Assembly: GCA_026419785.1 (NCBI GenBank)
Contig: JAODTK010003076.1
Location: 124,001 to 188,000, forward strand
DNA length: 64,000 bases
From: Sclerodactyla briareus
Lineage: Eukaryota; Echinodermata; Holothuroidea; Dendrochirotida; Sclerodactylidae
Reading direction: 5' to 3'
Shown here: positions 23,911 through 35,724 of the stretch, piece after piece
How the letters are laid out: every line of letters starts with the position of its first letter
How positions within the stretch are numbered: the stretch's first letter is position 1
Translations under genes and position numbers: made by a program
The notes under the pieces: model-generated
Databases searched by the model: none
The model's input: only the letters and a program-made list of their open reading frames with translations
Told to the model about the DNA's origin: nothing

Positions 23911-24757
23911 TAAAGCCGCGTTTCATGCACGAGGGGTGGTGCGGGCGGCGGGGGCGTCTAAAATCGCTCATCGTTATTTTCAACTGAGCCGTCTACATGC
24001 ACGAGTTCGCGGGGGGAGGGCGGGCGTTTCTCGGAATCGGTCATGTAGCGATTTTTTCGCGTTGTCCGCGTGGTATTTTGAAGCCAATTTCCTGGATTTC
24101 CCTGCAATCTACGGCTTTGAAGCAGGTATAATGGAGAGTAGGAGGACAATTTAGGTTTCAAACTCTGTTCCAAAACAACATTTATAACTGTTGAACACTA
24201 GGGATGAGATGTTTACCAGATTGGTGTCTATATTCAACGGCCCCCAGGACACCTATTTGAAACAAATATGACCATGTTTCAAAACGATTGTGATATGTCA
24301 AAGGATTTGTAATAAATTTCGAAACATGTTCAATTGGGAAGTTTTAATGTGGGCCGTAGTCGTTGACAGTCAACAATGGTTGAAGGAAATAACAACGGTG
24401 TGTTAGGTTTTAAAACACTAGATGCGTCCGGTGTTTGACACAACGACAACAACAACACGAAAACGACGGGACACAACGACGGGACCAACAACAACAAGGA
24501 CAACGACAACGACAACAACAACAATAATAATAATAATAACAAAATAACATATAATAAGAACAATAATAATAATAATAAAACAATATAATAATAGTAGGTA
24601 CAGCGGTTCTTCTAATATAGCGCAAATACACAATAAAAGTGAGAAGAAGTGCGAGACTCAAGGAAAGCCCGCCCGCGGGCATGGAAACAAGCCTTCCAAA
24701 ACGCCCGGCCCGCCCGTTCGCCCGCGTGATGAGGAAACGCTGCTTAATGCAAAAAGC
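23911..24757. mobile_element. GC-rich element with imperfect inverted ends, nested in another repeat
   Basis: The left end reads TAAAGCCGCGTTTCATGCACG. The right end on the complementary strand reads TTAAGCAGCGTTTCCTCATC, followed on both sides by GGGCGGGC-rich DNA. The flanks join as one unit: GATAGAGCGCCTAAAGC on the left, and AAAAGCCTCCAGGCGATTTA on the right. This suggests insertion into an older repeat with a short AAAGC-type target duplication. No transposase is seen, so it would be non-autonomous. Boundaries are approximate. Confidence 0.45.
24430..24600. repeat. Compound AAC/ACG/AAT microsatellite
   Basis: Long run of AACAAC, ACGACA and AATAATAAT units. The minus-strand open frames here encode only poly-V/I/L/C tracts and are artefacts of the repeat. 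Confidence 0.9.
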
Positions 24758-25028
24758 CTCCAGGCGATTTACAGACCTAATAAACACAAAGAGCAGGAAA
24801 AAGACAAGAATAGGCAGAGGACAAAAAAAACACACAACAAAGTCATAACGGGAGGACAGTCAGACAGAAAGTGCCTGAGTGAAGAGAAAGGTTTTGAGAC
24901 GAGACTTGAAAATAGTACAGTCGGAGCCAGACGGACAGCAGTCGTCAGGAAGGGCATCCACAAGGGAGGCGCAGCAGAGGCGAATGAACGGTCACCATTA
25001 GAACTTGGTGGATGAGCGAACCGGGACT
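24758..25028. repeat. Dispersed-repeat-like segment
   Basis: Contains GCGATTTACAGACC, then a stretch with GAGTGAAGAGAAAGGTTTTG, GGAAGGGCATCCACAAG and GAATGAACGGTCACC. I recall similar wording in repeats across many aquatic animal genomes, which is recollection and not a search result. It appears to be the right-hand part of the repeat split by the element at 23911-24757. Confidence 0.4.
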
Positions 25029-25448
25029 TTAAAGCCAAAATTCCAGCCAAATTAACACTCTTTCTGGTGTATAAGGTTTAAAGGTTTAAAGAAAATGAAA
25101 AATAATTCAAATATACTTTGCTTCCGTTATAGCATTTCGGGTTGGGAAGATATGCTTCCCAAATTTATAGAATTTGGTTGTGTGGGCAAACTGGCAACCT
25201 CTTTATATGTCGATTCTACCAGTTATGCGGGGAAAGTGACATTTTTTGTTTAATTAAATTGGGAGATATGGCGTCATGAACTGTGCCAATTGCAAAATGC
25301 CAAACTAGCGGTGATAAACAATAAATCTTAAAAATTTGTTAACTTATAACCTACATGCTTATGAACTGAAAACAAAGTTTGATTGCCATGATCTTTCCAA
25401 TGACAATCATATGACATTTGAATATTTTTGGCGGGAATTTCCCTTTAA
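25029..25448 (-). mobile_element. TTAA-flanked MITE, copy A
   Basis: A 420-base element with TTAA at both ends. Its inverted ends read TTAAAGCCAAAATTCCAGCC on the left and, complemented, TTAAAGGGAAATTCCCGCC on the right. The inside matches copies at 40147 and 47143 when read on the minus strand: ATATTCAAATGTCATATGAT, CAATCAAACTTTG, a TTCCCAA...CATGCTATAAC block, and a final TTTGGCTGGAATTTT. TTAA target duplication is typical of piggyBac-type elements. With no transposase it would be a non-autonomous derivative. Confidence 0.8.
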
Positions 25449-25659
25449 GATGTGCTTGGGAAGATAGATATGGACGGAACATGTAGCCTGACAGCTCTGA
25501 GATTGAAACTAGGAACCATGCAATTGATTGCTTCAGATATGAGTAGAAGGATCTAAAGCAATCGATTCTATATCAAGATTGCCATGTTTATAATAGTTCA
25601 ATATGAGAGAGGATTCCTGCAGTGGGCTGGTAGGTCTTGAGGTTATCTTTCGTAGGAGA

Positions 25660-25850
25660 AATTTGACAGTCAGATTTCTATGGAATGTTGAGTTATTAGG
25701 ATTAGGTCACCCCGATCTTCCTCTGCATAATGAACCAAATATAGTAAGAACGTTATGAAATGGGATGGACCTCCTGCCTGAAAATATAGGTTTTCCAATA
25801 TCCCCAAATACTACCTCTGTTATAGCCAATCTTGCAGTTGTCTTTCCTCT
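25660..25850 (+). repeat. Dispersed composite repeat, right part
   Basis: Contains GGAATGTTGAGTTATTAGG and CTTCCTCTGCATAATGAACC, matching the right part of other copies. It may be the far half of the copy whose left part is at 23765-23880, separated by nested insertions. Confidence 0.45.
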
Positions 25851-26096
25851 TTGTACAATTCACTACACTTGTGCAATGTTTGGTCTAGTTTATTAGTATT
25901 ATTGCTGTTTAGGTATCCGTTTCAAGTGCAAATTAAAACCTATCCTGCTCACTGAGTTTGAATACCTATCATGCACATACCAACAGATCTCTATACGATA
26001 GGCTATGACTGGTAATTTGGTCATAATCTGACATCATCCATCTGATTGCAGACGGACTACAATTCAGATAAACCTCTAACTTTCATTTCATTACAG

Positions 26097-26281
26097 CATT
26101 GTCCTTTAGTATCCTGGCCATCGCTCGAGCGACTAACAGAGCCAAAATGCCGAGGAGCTTTTCCTTAGGAAGGGCCCAGACCAATGTACATAGCCTCCAG
26201 GGTCCAACACCTGGTTGGAGGGGCACGTAGGGGAAAGCAGAGGGCCTGGGAGGGGTAACCACGTGCAAACATACCAGACTC
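26097..26281 (+). CDS. SRGAP: srGAP-like SH3 exon, frame broken several times
   Basis: Acceptor tttcattacag, donor gtgagt. SH3-like segments appear in successive frames: ILAIARATNR (the ALYDY-like first strand), NAEELFLRKG (the ELSFKKGD strand), MYIASRVQ (RT/n-Src loop region), and NTWLEGHVGESRG with GNHVQT (the WWEG...NY ending). The frame changes near 26144-26147 (AAAA run), 26181-26186 and about 26205-26212. SH3 domains bind proline-rich ligands. In srGAPs this one follows the GAP domain and contacts Robo1 and WAVE/N-WASP partners in vertebrates. The exon's place between GAP and tail fits exactly. One of the two usual tandem tryptophans is replaced by L in the WLEG reading. Identity is inferred from pattern across frames. 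Confidence 0.6.
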
Positions 26282-27165
26282 GTGAGTTCATCTGCATATA
26301 TCCATTCAATCATTCATTCTGACTGTTAAGAGAAGGAGCCTGTATTTAGTGGGAGAGGATGAATATCCATGCATCAAATTCTACTTAAGTTCGCTATAAA
26401 AAAAAAAGTATCTGGCTTTTGAATGTTTTGACTATTTTGAATTAGACCTGGAAAACTGATAAATCAATCAATTTAGCCAATCATAGGCCTCGTCATAACC
26501 TAAAATGATTATTGTTGGGAGAGTGAACACCATGCAAACATTTGAGCAGCCCGAAACATGATAGACGAGGGACTTAGATGCAAGCAATCGTACTGACTAG
26601 AACTGACAGAATCAACCAGGATAAAATAAAATGGTTGTACCCATTAATACTCACAGTTCTCCTTGTTCATTAGCTTGCTAATGGGTTTACATTCGGTTCC
26701 TTGTTAGCACAATTTGGGGTTGTGCCTAATGCAACTTTTATTAGTGGATCACAGTTGTTGATTGTTACGAGGTGCTTTCTACACAGGACAAATTGTTGAT
26801 TCCATTTCTGCTCGCTATTAAGCGGTTGTCTATTGTCCAGATGGGAAGTTGGGGGGGGGGGGGGGGGGGGGCGGCGCGGAACAGCAAATAATTGAAACTT
26901 CGAAATATTCTTCAGAATACACATTCGCGTAGACATTAATTACTTACCAAACTGATATTAATAATTGTGCCATTACTTCAAAGTCCAAATGTTTTAGAGT
27001 GTAGCAAACCAGAAGCACCTCTGTTAGAGCATACACGAGTGATGTGGTGTGGCTATATTTGCATGTCAATTTTGGCCAGTGAGTACCTAGGGAAGATTGT
27101 GGGACGTCTTGTCTTGTCCATTTTTGGACAGTTTCAAACATTTGAATTTATCATCTGCCTCCTAG
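26282..27165 (+). other. Intron with G homopolymer
   Basis: Starts gtgagt and ends cctcctag. It contains a pure G run at 26851-26871. Other sequence is AT-rich without coding signal. Confidence 0.55.
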
Positions 27166-27240
27166 CGAAGAAAGCTCAGCATTTGGGAAGCGGGGCCACC
27201 ACAATGTCACTCAGTGGTCAGCTTTTGAGGAGGGTGATTG
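27166..27240 (+). CDS. SRGAP: srGAP-like post-SH3 exon
   Basis: Acceptor atctgcctcctag, strong donor gtgagt, 75 bases, phase 1 to 1. It reads KKAQHLGSGATTMSLSGQL then LRRVI. Its entry phase exactly matches the SH3 exon's exit (one base). The composition is basic and serine/threonine-rich, like the region after the SH3 domain of vertebrate srGAPs, but no specific motif is recognised. Support is splice signals, phase and position. A plus-strand frame upstream of the acceptor is also open, so a chance exon cannot be excluded. Confidence 0.5.
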
Positions 27241-30112
27241 GTGAGTCTCGAGGCTTTGCCAAGAAGCGTTCTTGCTACACGGAAAAAAAAAAAAAAAAAT
27301 AAAAACACGGCCACTTCGGTCACGCCTCTGAAAACTCATGTTTAGGAACAAGGACTCCTCACCAGCACTGCTTTCACATATTCTGTTTCACTGAAGGTGA
27401 ATTGAGCACTTTGGATGGGGAATTGTCTTTCAGTTTTTGAATTTCAGGAAAGTCCTGAAAGGAATATTAGAATTGGGATTTTAGTCTGATTCTTCCTCCT
27501 CTATTGTCTGCATATGAGCAGAAAGGAACAAAAGTGGTGGAGTGGTAGATGCCTGGATCGCCTCTGCAATGCAGAGAACTTAACAATTAACCCAAGATAC
27601 ATTCAACAACAAACCTTCAAGAAAGCAGGCAGGTGCAGAAAATTGATCTTGATTGGATCATGAAGGAAAGTTCTAACTCTTCATCGTTACCAGACTGGGC
27701 ACAATCATTGAATACTCTTGTTTCCCGAAGGACTCGCTCTAGCAAGGATACAAGTAAACGATCAATATTCAGGCTGTCACTGTAGTGGTTTGGTAAAACA
27801 TGCTGCTAGGGCTTTTTAGATGTTGTTCTGTTCATTTTGTAGTCTTGCCAGCCTTGAATGGCGAGGGGTTCTTTGAGAGTGATGTCCGTAGCAGAGACCC
27901 ATGTTCTCACTTGAAGTCTGACAGAGACCAAGAATGGTCAAGAGTAGAATGAAGCTGTGAGGAGTTTGCCCCTTATGGGTCTTGGGGAACCGATTCATGA
28001 TCATATTAGCAAACCAGCTGAAATGTTGGGAACCCCAATCAATTTGAATTAGGGGAAATTCCAACATTGGAGGGGGGGGAGACAAATTCCATTCAGATGT
28101 CGTGCATAAACCAACTTTCCAGGAGTTTTACTATGTAGTAGTAATTGTTAAGGCGTGAGTTCTCACACTCTATGTGAAATTCCTCTGATTGTGCCTGTAA
28201 GTGAGTAAGTAGGGAGGCTGATTTTTATCAACACAGGGATGGGACAAGGTTGTGTCACCACCGGTCTGAAAGCTGCAAGCTCTTGTATTCTGAACGAGTA
28301 GAAAGAATGCCTTCAACGTGGTACCACAATTTTCACTATTAGATTCATCACAGTGGGTAATGTGAGCCCTGTGAGTCTGGGTTGTTGAAAATACTGTTTT
28401 TCGTCAGATTTCTTTGTATGGACGTGTCCCAGTTATTATGACACGAAACGGGGGCAGGATATTTGATTATAGTCAAATTTGGATGGGTGATTGACAGAAC
28501 AACTGCTTAAAAATACTACAGCTGCTTGGCTTATCTGAATTCCATGAAGTCAATTCTGACTCTGGGACTGATATATTGTCCTTTGTCTGCGAAGGGTGTC
28601 CCATTATACTCGACTACACCTCCGCTGAAAGTGGATTGGCTTATTCTGTAGGTGGTGTTTCTGAGGGGCATCATTAACCATCTAATGTGTCTGTATTTGG
28701 ACTCGTAACTGAAACTTCCTCAAGTAATTGCTGGGTACCTTTGGTCTGCGTAATATATAAAAAAGGTAGTGAGAAAAATGTTACTGTTCCACAATTCGAA
28801 AAAGGTTTTCATGGCACTGCAACCAATTGTACTTCTGGAATCAACAGCACATGTTTTTATTCACATTTTATTCTCAAGTATTCATTTTGTTATTGATTTA
28901 GATTGATTTCATAGCCTAATATCTTATTATTATTAAACCATTCACTATGGCGCTGCCTCGTGTACATGTTCAGCAATTCTTTAACATTGATCAAGCCTTA
29001 TAGGATCTGAATTGTCTGCTTTGATTGACCGAACTGTTCTAATGTCATTGCTGCATTATTCCACATGGTGGGCAGCACACAGGAGCGCAAGATTATTACT
29101 AAATGAAATAAGGATTTCTGTTTCATTTCTGAGATTCTCATGTGTGATGATGAGGTGACACAGTAGTTTTCTGTGCAATGCTTTGTCACGTCCCTACATA
29201 GATAAGACCCATGATTTTCATTTTTATTTGGGTGTATTGCCAGTCATCATAAACCCCTCATGGGTTGGGTGTAGAGGTCCTGAAACACTGCTCTCTCTCC
29301 TTGCATCCATGGAGGTCCACCTGAGCAGACGGTTTTAAACTGCTCGATTCGATTGTAAAGCGAGCATCAGTTTTGTTATGAATTATCTTCAATAATTTGT
29401 GGGTGTGTTTCATCTCTATTGCCATGTTATGTCTAATATTTGCGCAGTAAGGATCTGGGCACACGGCCCCCCCTACATGTCGGGTAATAATGGGTAGCAG
29501 TACTACAATTAATAAAAAAAAAACTATTTTCTGCCTCCATCAACACACAACCACTGTTCCATATGCCTATTTGGCCCACTAGTCCAATGTAGACTAGTTA
29601 AGCAATGAGATGAGTTCATTATTCTCAACACGATTTCTTAGATTATATTTTACTACGTGTATCTTTTGCAAACACTTCGTTCCTCTCAAAGTATTGTATT
29701 CCTCAATTTCTGGGTAATCAAATTGCATCTCGGAGTGCTTGTCAGTGGAGTAACTTGTCCGTGGAACAAGAGTAATGTAACACTTTGGTTTGTTTGGGTA
29801 TTCAAGATGACTCCATTAGCGTCAGACCGTCTGAACTTGAATCCCTCAGTAGGCGGATTAGTGCAGTTTTCCGATAGCATTCGTGATCCGCCTCCTCTTC
29901 TTGAACTAGTGGTAAGATGATATTGAGGCAGGAGTGTAACCAATCTTAACCTCCTCCAACCGTTATTTTAAGTCCACCCTCTTCGAAAATATTCAGTGAA
30001 CTCCAGGAACCTGACCACTTTCTCAGAACCATTGACTGCTCACAGCCAACCGACAGACTCATTGCAAGTATCCCGTACAAACCCCAGTACCCATAGAGTC
30101 CTTGCATTACAG

Positions 30113-30216
30113 TGAACCCTTAGTGAGACCTCGCTCACCCATCATAACTGCAAGCACAGCCACCAAGAAAAAATTTATAGAACTGCTGGAATCGAACCCA
30201 GAAGGGGTCCTTGCAG
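30113..30216 (+). CDS. Possible srGAP tail exon
   Basis: Acceptor ttgcattacag, donor gtgttt, 104 bases, phase 2 to 1. It reads EPLVRPRSPIITASTATKK then FIELLESNPEGVLA. The RPRSP-type segment could be a phosphorylation or SH3-ligand-like site. Its phases do not join directly to the neighbouring accepted exons (27240 leaves in phase 1), so at least one more exon would be needed. A GGTTCGATTCC-like stretch on the other strand (a pol III B-box match) is inside it but lacks a partner A box. Evidence is splice signals and composition only. Confidence 0.35.
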
Positions 30217-30879
30217 GTGTTTCTGATACACTCTGCATTTTTCCTCCTCAACAGATTATATCACACACATGCGTGTTATATAGTGATTTCCATGTTACTA
30301 TATGGTACAGATACAACACCTTTTAGTCCACCCCTTTTGGAAGTGGTGAATACTATGACCTCAGCTGACAACCCCAGGCCATAATAAACCACTATTCCTA
30401 GGCATTCATTGTAAACTGTATAGTAAACTGCTGTTGTATAAAAATACTGGGTTGTGGGAGTACTCCTCTATGGAGTTTGAAATCAGGTTGATTACTTGGT
30501 GAAGCTCGGCTCATTGTGAGACACTCTTGGGCAGGCACCTCATTCCACTGATACCATTCTACCGAGGTCTTAAAAAAAGGAGGCAATTTATATTATTGAC
30601 GCTCCTTACAAAATATGGTTCCCGATTGATCGCGGACCTCCCAAATTAAAATGATAATCCCCATTTCAATTTACACTGTGACAAACAATGCTCCAAGGAA
30701 GATGCACCAATTGTGCCAATTCGAAATAAAATGAAAACATATTTTACGATCACTTGAAGTTGTCTATCAAAAGTACATACTTTTTCACTTTAAGAGGTAA
30801 GAGAGTTCCAGGAGTATAGTATCAGAGGAGATTCATTGCAATGGACATCTCCAAAATAGAAGTCCATCATTGTTTTTAG

Positions 30880-31540
30880 GGACAACATATTTTCAGTCTG
30901 ATTGGAACATATTTCTGCGATCATAGTAGCTGTAGGTGTCAATACCACAACTATTCCCCACATCCATGGTGATATTCCCCTTGAAGGGAAAGTCTCCAAC
31001 ACCACAGGTCCCAACTCTATATTGTTCAGCTGTGAGGACCCTGAGGACAAGTGCAGCCTTGGATAGAACAGAGGTTATATCATGGAGAATGGAAAACTGT
31101 ATCTTAGGTCCAAGCCCCATTTGTCAATACGATTTTCCAATTGTAGTATTGATTGGCCTTCAAAGTTTGGGTCCTTAAGCATAGAAATAAGGGAGACTCC
31201 CAATCGCGCAGAACGCATGATGTCACACTGTGGGACAACTCGGACGTATGTCATTTTTTATTGTTTCATTTTGGTTGAATAAGTCAACATTTTGCAGAAG
31301 TTATGCTGTCTTCCTCTCACCAAAGTAACCATCGACACCTACCGAAAACAGCATTCCTTGGGTCCCCCTAGCTAAATGCTCTCGAAGTGGAAATAATGTG
31401 AATATCAGTAGCAAACAAAGATCGTATTTGCAGGGTTTGGCGGGTATGACATAATTTATAATGCTTGATGGGAGTGCTTTTTTCGATCTTGAGCATGCCA
31501 CATGCACAACTTCAAAGACTATAAAACTCTGTAACGAATT
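30880..31540 (-). repeat. Dispersed composite repeat, full inverted copy
   Basis: On the minus strand it reads GAAGTTGTGCATGTGGCATG, then CCCATCAAGCATTATAAATT and ATGTCATACCCGCCAAACC. About 225 bases later come GTGTGACATCATGCG and CTCCCTTATTTCTATGC. This is the same two-part order as 8030-8500. The right part continues to a segment resembling 15860-15935. It is the best evidence that both parts belong to one element. Confidence 0.65.
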
Positions 31541-33429
31541 CTTATGAACTTTTGGGTTTGGACTGACGCATGCCAGTTTTTTCTCCAGCTAGTATCTTTA
31601 CCTCATTTATATTCATCCTGTGGTTGGCCTTTGAATATTAATAAGGGTATTATATGGAAACGTTTGAATACTTTGTTGGAAAGACACCTTTACGAATATT
31701 GCAGTTGTTTAGTACTATAGTGGTTTTATGAAATTACCCTTGTGATTGCTCAACACCTATGTTTTGTGGTGGATGTGGGCTAGGTGTTAACCGATAGAAC
31801 GCATATTACGTAAACCATTTGTGAGATTTTACCTGGATTTAGCGCATTATTGTTATTGGTGACAACATCTGATGCAGATGGGTCTTCCTCCATACTCTTT
31901 GTACCTGCCATTATCAATAATTATAGTGTTCTACTATAGCACTCAAGACTTTTTTCACCATTCTGTGGCAGTAAATAACCCACAACATTCTATGACAACA
32001 ACCATTTTCTCAGAAGCGTTAGCCAATTTCCTCAGAATGAAAATTGATTGATTTTTTCTGAAGTTATTTCTTTGGGGGGGGGGCAGACAAAATTCAGATT
32101 TTTTTCTGACCACTGTCCCTGTCGGTATTTTTATGTAGTCTCGCCAATGGCAGTAGGAGGACAGTGAACCTCTCATTTTTTGCCGAATGGTACAAGCAAA
32201 AGGTTCCCAGTTGCGGACCATAATACTCTAATTTCTAATTGAGTACATAGTGTGTAGTGTTTACAACATACATCTTTTCGACTTGTCTTTTTTGGTTTTC
32301 TTTAACAATGTCCTAATCCTGTCATTTGTCTTCCACCAATGACCTATGTTATTACTCTGTGCTTGGCATGGCACATCGAGCCATCAGACGCATATGCTTA
32401 TGTTTCACTGTGACGAATGATGAACACTCTTACTGCTACTATAACATGCATGATTACTGCACTTTAACCGTACCACCCCCTGCAGCACGCTAAACTGGCA
32501 CATTCTCTCACTGATCTGCACACAGAACAGCCTCATTGTAGGAACCTATCGTTTGCTAGGTAAGGTTCTTGAGCATTGCATCTTATATCCTTTTGAATTT
32601 TTTGAGCATCGAGATAACCGAAAGCTTGCATCAAAAACGAAATAGTGTTTTGGTGTTACCCATGCCTGTGTTGACGCATATACTAATACCAAGGGAAAGG
32701 ACTTGTTTCCCCCATGTGGTAAGAATATAACTGTGTTATCCTTGGATGGGAACGATGGGAACACAACAAAATATTCAAAATTCAGTAATTAGAAGACTGA
32801 GAGAATTCAAATTGATACACCATCTCACTAAAGTTGTTTGAGTAAGTCCCCTAAGTAGCAATGCTATGACCAAAAAAATGTTCATTGGTGAAAATATGTG
32901 CAACTCTTTTGAATTCTGTGGTAGAATTGTTGGTAAACAATGATGTCTCCATGGGTGGAAAATTTTGGGAATTTTGAGCTCAGGTCCCCATGGAAATCTT
33001 GCCAATCTGGAGGGAAATTGCAATATGGGAGGGGAAATTTTTTCAATTTTTGGGTTTAAATTGTTTCATATTACTGGGAAATACATTCTCTTCCCGGAAA
33101 ATTCACATTTTTCCAGCACTGATGGCTCTGGTCAGCTCATGTAGAAATACATAGTACTGAGTGCGTGTCCTGGGGTTTATACCTCAATCTCAACCCTTGA
33201 CATCTAAAAAACCCATTTTCAACCAAACTCCATTCCTTGGGTTGCAGTATTTTCATCATCTGCTATTCCTCACTTGTGGACCTTAAGGCTGTGGCTTTGC
33301 ATATGCATGAGTCATTGTCAGCTTGGCATTGTTATTCCATGAGTGTAGTCTGAGTTCTACAGCAGAGGATCAATCCCAAGGAATGTATTGAGATTCGAAA
33401 CAGGGGAACAGGGCGAACACAACTTAACA

Positions 33430-34090
33430 TATAGGTTACCAAGAACAGTAAGTACTCATACTGTTACATAAGTATGCCAAACAGTATGGAATACTCTCAC
33501 ATTTATAAGTGTACCGTACAGTAGAATGGCACTCGTCTGTCTCTTTATAGGTGAACCACACAGTACATGTCAACATATGAAATAATAACATATGTACGTA
33601 AGTATACAATAAACTAGTATAGTGTTCCTACTCCACACATGCCATATGTGTATTAGGTTATTACTAGCAGTAAGACACTGCTCATACACTTAACATACAT
33701 AGTATACCATACAGCATTCAAGCTCTTGCGTAAGTATGCCATACAGGACTCTTCCGGAGACATTCAGTTTCACCCAGCAAACTTGATTAGTCACATTCCC
33801 AAAAACAGAGTGTACACTGTGCAGAGTATCGTCTTCCCCATATGAACTAGTATATTTAGTACAGTGTACACCAGTGATACAAAAGCCATACTATTGGGTC
33901 AGTATACATTATAGTATATTTGGAGCACTCTGTTTTACCCTGCAAAGTCAAACAGTCACATTCCTATGGAAAACAGAAACCAAATGGTATAGTAGGCCCA
34001 CGCTAAACTGAAACATAAGTATTATGGTATACCATACAGTAGAGTACTCATACTCATATGTAAGTATACATACTACATGTATTGCTTGGA
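33430..34090. repeat. Degenerate AT-rich tandem tract
   Basis: Repeated diverged motifs of the kind TACCATACAGTAGAGTACTC and ATAAGTATGCCA recur through the tract at irregular spacing. The unit is too degraded to fix a period by eye. Confidence 0.5.
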
Positions 34091-35009
34091 TACTCTGTCA
34101 CTTGAATAGGTGCATTCCAGTGCATTATCATTGCGTAGATGTGGTGATTGGTGATGCCTCAAAAAGTTTGATTGATAAGGAAGACTAGAGAAAAGAAATC
34201 TTAGGAAAAAGCACTTGGGATAATGATCCACGATCCAAAAGAGCTAATAGGATAATGTAAAGCATGTAGCTATTGTCAACTGTATCTTGACAGTTGAAAA
34301 CAATGGAAGCTGCTAACTTTATTTATGCACCTCATTCCTGATAATATTGTCAGTATGAATGATGCTTTTCATATTGGGCTCCAAAATCTAGTTTGAGCAA
34401 AAGTTTTTGACAGAGAAGCAAAATAATATTTCACTCCTGTTTAGGAATGAAAGGTATTAGAAAAGTTTAATATGTTAAAAGGACTTGTATTGTGATTTCT
34501 ATCATAAAATGTATTAATGCAAATGGAGTTGTTCTTATCACATGATTTTGCATGTTCAGTAGTATTGGACAATAACTATATAAGGAACAAGGCCAGGAGG
34601 AATAGGAACGAGAGTAATATGTGGAGTATGTGAGCTCTTCTGTGCACAAGAAGGTCAATTATTCGCTTCAGAGCAAGAAAAAACGAAACCCCATATGTTG
34701 ATGCCCACACCAGAGATATTCATGAATGCCTGTGTGTGTTATACCTACATTTAATTCATGCATTTTTCGTACTTTATTGCCGTAGTTCGAATTAGTTGCA
34801 TTGCAGTTCATATTTTTTAGACTCCGCGCATTTTTTGCTATGGCAACTTTCTGCTATGAAGCTTTCCTACTAGCATCAATGTTATGGGACAGAACAGTTG
34901 TGTGGTCGGATTACAAGTCAGTTTTTGAGGAAAATTGAATGAAAACTTGAGGCCATTCCTACTCCCATCCAGTATGGTTTGCATGGGCGATGAGGTCCAG
35001 TGTAGACAA

Positions 35010-35724
35010 CTGAGAATAAGGTGTGGGACACTGTAGTTGAACGGAGAATGGGTTACAACTTCTGAAAATGAGGTGGGGACACGGGATCGTTCACCCGAAA
35101 GGGTTGGAAATCTGAAGATAAACTATTAAATAGTTAAATTTAACGAAGGGGTAAATCTGAAAATAAGGTGTTGACACAGATAGTTGTTAACCGATGGGTT
35201 AGAATCTGAAAATAGGTTTTGACAAAATAGTTTTTACCGAATGGGTAGAATCTGAAAATAAGGTTGTTGACACAAATAGTTTTACGAACAAGGGTTAAAA
35301 TCTGAAAATAAAAATTGTGCACAGAATTTTTACCGAATGGGTAGAGGTAGACTAGAACTGAAAATAAAATTGTTGACACAGATACTTTTTACCGAAGGGT
35401 AGATCTGAAAATAAGGTGTTGACACAGATAGTTTCACACAATGGGTAGAATCTGAAAGTAAGGTTGTTGACATAGATAGTTTTTACCGAATGGGTAGAAT
35501 CTGGGAATAAGGTTTGTTCACACATAGTTACCGAATGGTGTAGAAATTGAATATAAGGTGTTGACCCAGATAGTTTGTATCGAAGGGGTAGAATCTGAAA
35601 ATAAGGTTGTTGACACAGATAGTTTTTGCCGAGTATGGGTAGAATCTGAAAATAAGGTTGTTGACACTGATGTTTTACTGAATTGGTGAAAAACTAAAGA
35701 TAAGCTTGTCCACATGTAACAGAG
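35010..35724 (+). repeat. Minisatellite, about 48-bp unit, left block
   Basis: About 14 diverged tandem copies of a unit with GACACAGATAGTTTTTACCG, AATGGGTAGAATCTGAAAAT and AAGGTTGTT. Copy lengths range from about 44 to 56. Minus-strand open frames here merely translate the repeat. Confidence 0.9.

Larger units (their letters stand above)
22281..26096 (+). other. Intron rich in nested repeats
   Basis: Holds part of the composite repeat (23765-23880), a G+C-rich TIR element inside another repeat (23911-24757), an AAC/AAT microsatellite (24430-24600), a TTAA MITE (25029-25448) and a further composite-repeat part (25660-25850). The rest is AT-rich. No coding signal accepted. Confidence 0.6.

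Noticed and set aside
24330-24835. Minus-strand open frames encoding long poly-L/V/I/C/Y stretches
   Set aside because: They are translations of the AAC/ACG/AAT microsatellite and have no start or splice context.
30170-30205. Minus-strand GGTTCGATTCC as the B box of a tRNA gene
   Set aside because: No A box, acceptor stem or cloverleaf could be placed upstream on that strand, and the stretch sits in a plus-strand exon candidate.
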